Positions 23,988 through 28,984 of a DNA stretch of 28,984 nt are shown here, in pieces. The position numbers were made by a program, and so were the translations under genes. Under the pieces are notes generated by a model, which saw nothing but the letters and a program-made list of their open reading frames with translations, had not been told where the DNA came from and did no database searches. The stretch's first letter is position 1. Each line of letters starts with the position of its first letter. Source of the DNA: SAR324 cluster bacterium (GTDB lineage: Bacteria > SAR324 > NAC60-12); assembly GCA_022448705.1 (NCBI GenBank), contig JAKUUF010000003.1, positions 1 to 28,984 of the forward strand, given 5' to 3'.

Positions 23988-26900
23988 TCAGGTATTGCGG
24001 CCAACCATTACAAATGCTGACCAGTAATATGGAGAACTCCATTGAACCTCTTCCAGCATTTCCAGACGTGCTTCACGCAGAGCCTGGCGCGCATCTGTTC
24101 CTGCAAGGAACTTGTCATAAAACTTTGTCATCAGTAATTGTGTTCCTGCATCACTTACTTCCCAGAATGAATTGATAACATTCTTAACACCAGCCTCCTG
24201 GAAAGAACGCCTTAGTCCATAGACACCTTCACCTTCATGTATTTCACCAAGTCCGGTTTCACATGCTGAGAGAACTACCATTTGAGTGCCTTCTAAATTT
24301 ATGCTTAGCACTTCCATCGCAGTCAAAACACCATCATTGTCGGTGTCTATTTCACCAAGTAAAGGCGCATTTGAATTTAAACCGGCAAAGGCTAAGCCTG
24401 CACGTAATAAGGGATTGTCTGCAGGAGGAGGAAGAGAGCTTGAACCTCTGCTGAGCCCCTGTATTCTTTTGGCGAGGCGCTCATCTTCTTTAAGGAAAAA
24501 TCCATGTGTGGCAATGTGTAGCACTTCAGGAGGTCCGGACATTTTCCTCAACAGATTTTCTTCCGCAGTACGTTGGGAAAAAATTAGGGTAGATCTTTCC
24601 TTTGTGTCTGAGACTTCCTTGATAACTTCTCCTTCTTTTTCTGCTCCAGGCAGAGGGTCGAAATTAAGTCCACGCAATCCAGATCCCATACGGGCTCCTT
24701 GTGATACACTACGTGACCTATTGTGTTTTATTTCTCTGGCTTCTGGTGATTTAATTATTTTATCAGAATCAAAGTCCGGACCAGCAATTATAAACATTTC
24801 TCCTTTTGAAGCAGTTAACTGATCAAGAGCCAAATCCCTTGTAGAACTTATGATCTTCAAATCATAATTTTCCAGTAAGTAGCTATCGTCTTCATCAGTT
24901 AATGCATCAAAAGGTAAAACATTGAGCACACCGTCCGGTGAAATAAAGATCGATTCTGTTTCTCCTAAATATTCATTGAGCGGGGACCATAGAATTTCCC
25001 ATAGATCATAAGCTACGCTTTTTACATCTTCATCTTCTGCACCTTCATCCTGGATAATTTCGATCAACTCCTTTATTATTGCCTGAATCATCTCTAAATC
25101 TTCATATTGTATTACATTTAGCCCTTCTTCATTGGCCACAATAGCGAGCAGTGCTAAAGAATCATCTTTTTTGCGAAAAGTTAAAAAATCAACCAACGCG
25201 CTTTCATTTAATCCGGCTAGTACATCATCAATCTGAATTTTTCGAGTGGATTGTCGAAATCTCGCACTTTGTTTTCCAAGCTCCAATTGATAGTTGTTTA
25301 CCTGTTCCTCAAGGTCATAAACCATTTTTCCGAATTGATCGCGATTTTCATCAGTAGGCCCTGCAAGAGTGAGTGAAGCCAGTTTTTTACGAACCTCAGT
25401 TAGTTTTTCAGTAATTTCCTGCAGTTCCGATGATCCTGACAGCATTACCACCTGTTGCGTCTCACTGGTTATTTTTAAAAGCATTCCTTTACGTTGCAGA
25501 ATTACCTCTAAAAGGTCTTGAGCGGTGCGTTCGTCATCCAAACTGAGAAGAATGCGAATGTAGGCATCCTGTTCAGGTTTGTGGAGTTTGATATATGATT
25601 GTCTGGTATTGTCTCCGGCCACCCATAGAACTCGATCAAAGAAAGTGTTGCGGCGATTAAAACCTATTTTATACATTTCATAAGCCTCTTCAGTTTTTCC
25701 AAGATCTTCCAGCAGCTGTGACAAATTGTTAAGCGTTTCAAAAGTATATGGATGGTTTTCACCCAGCACTTCTTCTTCAAGTTTCAGCGTTTCTCTGAAA
25801 ATTTTAAGAGCATCTTCCTTTTTATCCTGGATAACTAAAAGCTCTCCGAAATCGTTCATGCTTCGAAGTGTGTCCGCATGCCTTTTACCAAAAACTTTAG
25901 TTCTTCCATCCAGGGCAGCAGTCAGGAGTTTTTCTGCTTCATCCAGATTCCCAAGTGATTTATGAACTCTTCCCAGGTTGTTCAATGCTTTCAAAGTATT
26001 TTGGTGATTCTCACCTAGCTGTTCTTTCCAAAGGTTATGTACTTTTGTGAATATGGGCCTGGCTTCATCGAATCTTTCGGCTCTAAGGAACAGATAGGCC
26101 AGATTGTTTTGATTTGAGAGGGTGTTTGAATGTGCTTCACCAAAAACTTCAGTGTTGAGTTGAATAACTTTTCTATAATTCAGTTCAGAACGCTCAAAAT
26201 CTCCCTGAGACTCGTAAAGAAAAGCAAGGTTATTCAGTAAAGCAAGAGTTGTTGGATGACGTTCACCCTGGATTTTTCCTGAAATTGTGTGTGCTTTTTT
26301 GAATAGTGGCTCTGCCTCATCATAAAGACCTTGGTTTTCAAGCAATAATGCCAGGTTATTCATCACAGAAACAGACTGTGGAGAATCTTCGCCAAGGACG
26401 GAAATCATCACGTCTAAAGATTGTCGAAATAGATTTTCCGCTTTTTGGTAATCACCAAGACGTCGACGTACACTTGCCAGATTATTCAGATCACCTGCAG
26501 TGTTTGGATGATTTTCTCCAAGCATAGCAAGATCTGTTTCGTAAACTTGCTGATGAAGAGCCAATGCCTGCTTAAGCTTCCCGGTATCTTCATATAGCTG
26601 GGCCAAATGACTTTTCGCCTGGATGACCAGCGGTTCTTCATCACCATATTCAGCTGCAGCAGCTTTTATGGTTTCCTTAAAAAGTGTTTCAGCTTGTGAA
26701 AAACTTCCTTGTTGACGATAAATTTCTCCAAGATTTTCTTTGCTTTCCAACGCCAGGAAACTCTTTTCGTCCAGCACTTCACGCATTAAAGGCAGGGCTG
26801 TTTCAAATAATTCCTGAGCAGGTTTGAGTTTTCCCTGAGACATTTGCAGTTGAGCTAAAACAGCCATTGCAGACAGAGTTTCAGCATCTTTTTCTCCTAC

Positions 26901-27488
26901 CAAAGTCTGAAATACCTTCAGTGCTTCATTGAGCATTTCCTCTGCTTCACTGATGCGACCCATTTCTTGAAAATTCTGTCCCAAGGCTTTCATTCTGGCT
27001 GCACGTTGAGGGTCTTCATCTTCTGACAGACGGAGAGCTTCTGTCAGTATAGGTTCTGCCATTTCCGGATCTATGGAATTTAAAAATTGGCCATAACTGT
27101 CAAGCACTGAAAGCGTTGCAGTATCACTTTCTCCAAAGGCCGACACAGTGGTTTCAAGAGCAGTCTGGTAGATTTGATTAGCCTCTTCAAGTTGATCCAG
27201 TTCTGAGTGAATTTGCGCCTGCAGCAGCATACTGGAAATTGTTTCCAAAGACGCGGGACCAAAAGCCGTTTCTGCCAGTGAGACTGCTTCCTGAGCAATA
27301 TTTAAAGCGCCCTGCAGGTCTCCTTCCTGATAAAACTGTTCAATTTCTGTCTGGCGTAGACTCCACTGCTCAGCAGCAGTTTCAGGTGTTGTCTGGGAAA
27401 AAGCTCTGTTGCTTATGGGAAGTGTAAGTTGTGAAAAAAAGATTAATGCTAATAATAAGAACTTAATGGGAAAAATTATCTTTCGCAT
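23988..27488 (-). CDS. Secreted TPR-repeat protein with C-terminal CHAT (caspase-like) domain
   Basis: 1166 residues from the ATG at 27488-27486. The frame is open 34 codons further up, but this ATG has AGAGG 6 nt ahead of it and begins a signal peptide (MRKIIFPIKFLLLALIFFS..., probable cleavage near AFSQ, residue 31). A kinesin-light-chain-type TPR array follows at about 40-610. From about residue 280 the pattern LGExHPxT...LNNLAxLY recurs in an exact 42-residue register (eight repeats), with looser repeats before. A helical linker covers about 615-790, then the CHAT domain (about 800-1166). Catalytic His995 (LHIATHGFF) and Cys1076 (VVLSACETGLG) are both present, so it should be an active clan CD protease. 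Residues 1048-1059 (DTDNDGVLTAME) match the EF-hand calcium-loop pattern. It is co-transcribed with the isoaspartyl peptidase. Substrate unknown. Confidence 0.93.
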   Translation of the reverse strand: MRKIIFPIKFLLLALIFFSQLTLPISNRAFSQTTPETAAEQWSLRQTEIEQFYQEGDLQGALNIAQEAVSLAETAFGPASLETISSMLLQAQIHSELDQLEEANQIYQTALETTVSAFGESDTATLSVLDSYGQFLNSIDPEMAEPILTEALRLSEDEDPQRAARMKALGQNFQEMGRISEAEEMLNEALKVFQTLVGEKDAETLSAMAVLAQLQMSQGKLKPAQELFETALPLMREVLDEKSFLALESKENLGEIYRQQGSFSQAETLFKETIKAAAAEYGDEEPLVIQAKSHLAQLYEDTGKLKQALALHQQVYETDLAMLGENHPNTAGDLNNLASVRRRLGDYQKAENLFRQSLDVMISVLGEDSPQSVSVMNNLALLLENQGLYDEAEPLFKKAHTISGKIQGERHPTTLALLNNLAFLYESQGDFERSELNYRKVIQLNTEVFGEAHSNTLSNQNNLAYLFLRAERFDEARPIFTKVHNLWKEQLGENHQNTLKALNNLGRVHKSLGNLDEAEKLLTAALDGRTKVFGKRHADTLRSMNDFGELLVIQDKKEDALKIFRETLKLEEEVLGENHPYTFETLNNLSQLLEDLGKTEEAYEMYKIGFNRRNTFFDRVLWVAGDNTRQSYIKLHKPEQDAYIRILLSLDDERTAQDLLEVILQRKGMLLKITSETQQVVMLSGSSELQEITEKLTEVRKKLASLTLAGPTDENRDQFGKMVYDLEEQVNNYQLELGKQSARFRQSTRKIQIDDVLAGLNESALVDFLTFRKKDDSLALLAIVANEEGLNVIQYEDLEMIQAIIKELIEIIQDEGAEDEDVKSVAYDLWEILWSPLNEYLGETESIFISPDGVLNVLPFDALTDEDDSYLLENYDLKIISSTRDLALDQLTASKGEMFIIAGPDFDSDKIIKSPEAREIKHNRSRSVSQGARMGSGLRGLNFDPLPGAEKEGEVIKEVSDTKERSTLIFSQRTAEENLLRKMSGPPEVLHIATHGFFLKEDERLAKRIQGLSRGSSSLPPPADNPLLRAGLAFAGLNSNAPLLGEIDTDNDGVLTAMEVLSINLEGTQMVVLSACETGLGEIHEGEGVYGLRRSFQEAGVKNVINSFWEVSDAGTQLLMTKFYDKFLAGTDARQALREARLEMLEEVQWSSPYYWSAFVMVGRNT

Positions 27489-27519
27489 GTGGACCTCTTC
27501 ATTAAATTGATAGTCATCT

Positions 27520-27549
27520 ATTGTATAGTTTTTCAAACATTTCTGCCAA
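27520..27549 (-). promoter_or_regulatory. Probable promoter of the TPR-CHAT gene
   Basis: On the minus strand TTGGCA (27549-27544, 5/6) is separated by 18 nt from TACAAT (27525-27520, 5/6). Predicted start near 27513 gives a leader of about 25 nt carrying the AGAGG ribosome site. This supports the start codon at 27488 over the upstream in-frame codon, which lies before the promoter. Confidence 0.45.
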
Positions 27550-27684
27550 TAATACGATTTATATAATTTTTTTTGTTCATGCACTACCAAAAATATTCTG
27601 AGCTGAAATTAAGATCGACTGTGCTAAACAAAGGTCTTTATATGTCGAATGGTTTGCAAACACTTCATAAACTTTAGCAAAACA

Positions 27685-28984
27685 TTATAAATCAAACTGT
27701 TCTTTTGCGTTTTCTAAATTCTGTGATGAAATTTCCCACTGTTTGAGGTGCCCAGACAGCTGTTGGCTCAGTCGTCCCTTTTCTGCCTGCAGTCTGTCAA
27801 CTTCCTCTCTGGAAGTTATTTGAAAAAAATCTTCTATTCCGAATTTTGATTCAATCTCAGAAATTTTTTTCTCAGTTTCTTCAACTAATAATTCAAATCG
27901 TGCTGCCTGCTTATTTAATTTAGAAATTTTACGCTGAAGATTTTTTCTTTCCTCAAAGCTTAATTTCTTCTGTTTCGACTCAAGCTTTCCGGGGTGTTTT
28001 TTTTTGGAAGATACTGAGACCGTTCTTCCAAGATGATCTTCACCAAATTTTTCCAGATATTCATTATAGCTTCCAGAAAAATCCCTTATGCCATCTGAAG
28101 TCATTTCAAGAATATGGTCTGCAACTTTTTCCACAAAATGTCGATAGTGACTTACAAGCACAACAGTTCCGTCGAATTTGTTTAATGCATCACCCAGGGC
28201 CTCTACTCCTTCCAGGTCCATATGGTTTGTCGGCTCATCGAGGATCAGTACATTATTTTTTTCCAGCATGATTCGTGCGAAAAGCAAGCGTGCGGATTCA
28301 CCACCACTCAATACAGAAACCTGCTTAAGAGCCTCGTCTCCGGAAATTAGAACTCTGCCTAGTAAACCCCGAATTGTGCCAATTGATTCATGGGGAGCAT
28401 AAGAGTAAAGCCAGTCGAACGAATTTATTTTCCCATCCAACTGTTCATGGTGATCCTGTGCAAAGTAAGAGATTTTTGTTTCATAACCCCATTCAAAAAT
28501 CCCTTCATCTGCAGTAATTTCACCCAGAATAATTTTCAGTAGAGTAGATTTGCCGATTCCGTTTGGGCCAATGATGGCAACTTTTTCTCCTCTTTGTATC
28601 TCAAAAGAAATGTTTTTCAGCACGGTTTTTTCAGCAAACAATTTGCACAAATTATTTACAGTCAATACAGTTCTTCCAGAGTGTCGGGACTGTTCAAAGC
28701 AAAAGCTCGGAGATATTCTGGAGGATTGTTTAACCTCCGGAACTTCCATTTTGTCTAATTGTTTTACGCGAGACTGGGCTTGACGGGCTTTAGTGGCTTT
28801 TGCACGAAAACGGTCGATAAATGCCTGCATTTCAGCAGTTTTACGTTTGAATGTTTCCAACTCCTTTAGTTTTTGAGTTTCTGCCAGAATCTTTGATTCA
28901 AGAAATTGTTCATAGTTTCCACTATAAAGTCGTAATTCCTCATAATCTATATCGACAATATGGCTGGCAACCGCATTTAGAAAA
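27685..28984 (-). CDS. ABC-F family ATPase (YheS-like), 5' part beyond window
   Basis: Cytosolic ribosome-associated ATPase of the ABC-F group (two ABC domains, no membrane part). The frame is open to the right edge, so the fragment (about 432 codons) lacks the start and most of the first ABC domain. Visible order: the end of ABC1 (SHIVDIDYEELRLYSGNYEQFL at about 28965-28900), the interdomain linker (FIDRFRAKATKARQAQSRVKQL), then complete ABC2. ABC2 has Walker A GPNGIGKST (about 28569-28543), signature LSGGE (about 28311), Walker B VLILDEPTNH and switch His in SHYRHF. The linker is closest to YheS types. The switch sequence has Tyr where Asp is usual (SHDR). A Lys/Glu-rich coiled coil forms the C-terminus. 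Confidence 0.93.
   Translation of the reverse strand, partial: FLNAVASHIVDIDYEELRLYSGNYEQFLESKILAETQKLKELETFKRKTAEMQAFIDRFRAKATKARQAQSRVKQLDKMEVPEVKQSSRISPSFCFEQSRHSGRTVLTVNNLCKLFAEKTVLKNISFEIQRGEKVAIIGPNGIGKSTLLKIILGEITADEGIFEWGYETKISYFAQDHHEQLDGKINSFDWLYSYAPHESIGTIRGLLGRVLISGDEALKQVSVLSGGESARLLFARIMLEKNNVLILDEPTNHMDLEGVEALGDALNKFDGTVVLVSHYRHFVEKVADHILEMTSDGIRDFSGSYNEYLEKFGEDHLGRTVSVSSKKKHPGKLESKQKKLSFEERKNLQRKISKLNKQAARFELLVEETEKKISEIESKFGIEDFFQITSREEVDRLQAEKGRLSQQLSGHLKQWEISSQNLENAKEQFDL

Noticed and set aside
24286..24822. Plus-strand ORF of 178 codons opposite the CHAT gene
   Set aside because: It is fully inside the CHAT domain coding region on the other strand. The Ser/Pro-rich translation is typical of an antisense shadow, with no motif or ribosome site.
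27489..27590. N-terminal extension of the CHAT protein by 34 residues
   Set aside because: The downstream ATG has a good ribosome site and starts a normal signal peptide, and the predicted promoter lies between the two candidate starts.
27652..27661. Palindrome GTTTGCAAAC after the ABC-F gene as a terminator
   Set aside because: A 10-nt palindrome without loop or T-tract cannot be supported as a terminator.
1..28984. CRISPR arrays, insertion sequences, prophage genes, tRNA or rRNA genes
   Set aside because: I looked for regular spaced repeats, transposase or integrase motifs and T-loop-like GGTTCRAATCC sequences in the gaps and found none.

Overview
The window comes from a Gram-negative bacterium with an AT-leaning genome. 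It carries genes for lipoprotein maturation and sorting (lgt, lolA), LPS export (an LptF-type permease), YqgE/AlgH and a two-membrane style of envelope. GatA implies the indirect route to Gln-tRNA and/or Asn-tRNA. The mix (an NtrC-type regulator, an APC permease fused to EIIA and RCK_C domains, a secreted TPR-CHAT protein, a bacterial acyl-CoA-binding protein) fits a deltaproteobacterium-like or SAR324-like marine lineage. That placement is inferred from gene content only and is weak. I saw no insertion sequence, phage gene, CRISPR array, rRNA or tRNA. This is mostly chromosomal housekeeping sequence.

Layout. 1-2985 (minus): acyl-CoA-binding protein, gatA and serS (serS runs off the left edge). 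2986-3485: a 500-base gene-free region with several repeats and dyads. 3486-5904 (plus): a sigma-54 response regulator, then rsgA with a TTG start. 5923-6954 (minus): an unusual DUF721/DciA-like protein, divergent from yqgE (6987-7538, plus). 7540-13811 (minus): a tightly packed run, in transcription order APC-EIIA-RCK_C transporter, rph, lgt, cbiB, cobU, aroB, with overlaps or short gaps throughout. 13931-19358 (minus): valS, a Gfo/Idh/MocA oxidoreductase, lptF-like and lolA. 19591-22308 (minus): secA, with a good sigma-70-like promoter, a leader of about 130 nt and a possible 25-codon leader ORF. 22578-23126 (plus): a small predicted lipoprotein. 23136-27488 (minus): a secreted TPR-CHAT caspase-like protein followed 3 nt later by an isoaspartyl peptidase/asparaginase. 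27685-28984 (minus): an ABC-F ATPase whose 5' part lies beyond the right edge.

How the genes fit together. Much of the window serves envelope biogenesis: SecA exports preproteins, Lgt lipidates them, LolA carries lipoproteins, LptF moves LPS, and the oxidoreductase beside lptF may make an envelope sugar. A second theme is translation (SerRS, ValRS, GatA, RsgA, RNase PH, ABC-F). Cobalamin late-stage genes (cbiB, cobU) and aroB are carried in the lgt operon. The least ordinary items are the secreted TPR-CHAT/asparaginase pair, the secA leader ORF, the DUF721-like protein with an apparent duplicated half, and the acyl-CoA-binding gene immediately in front of gatA.
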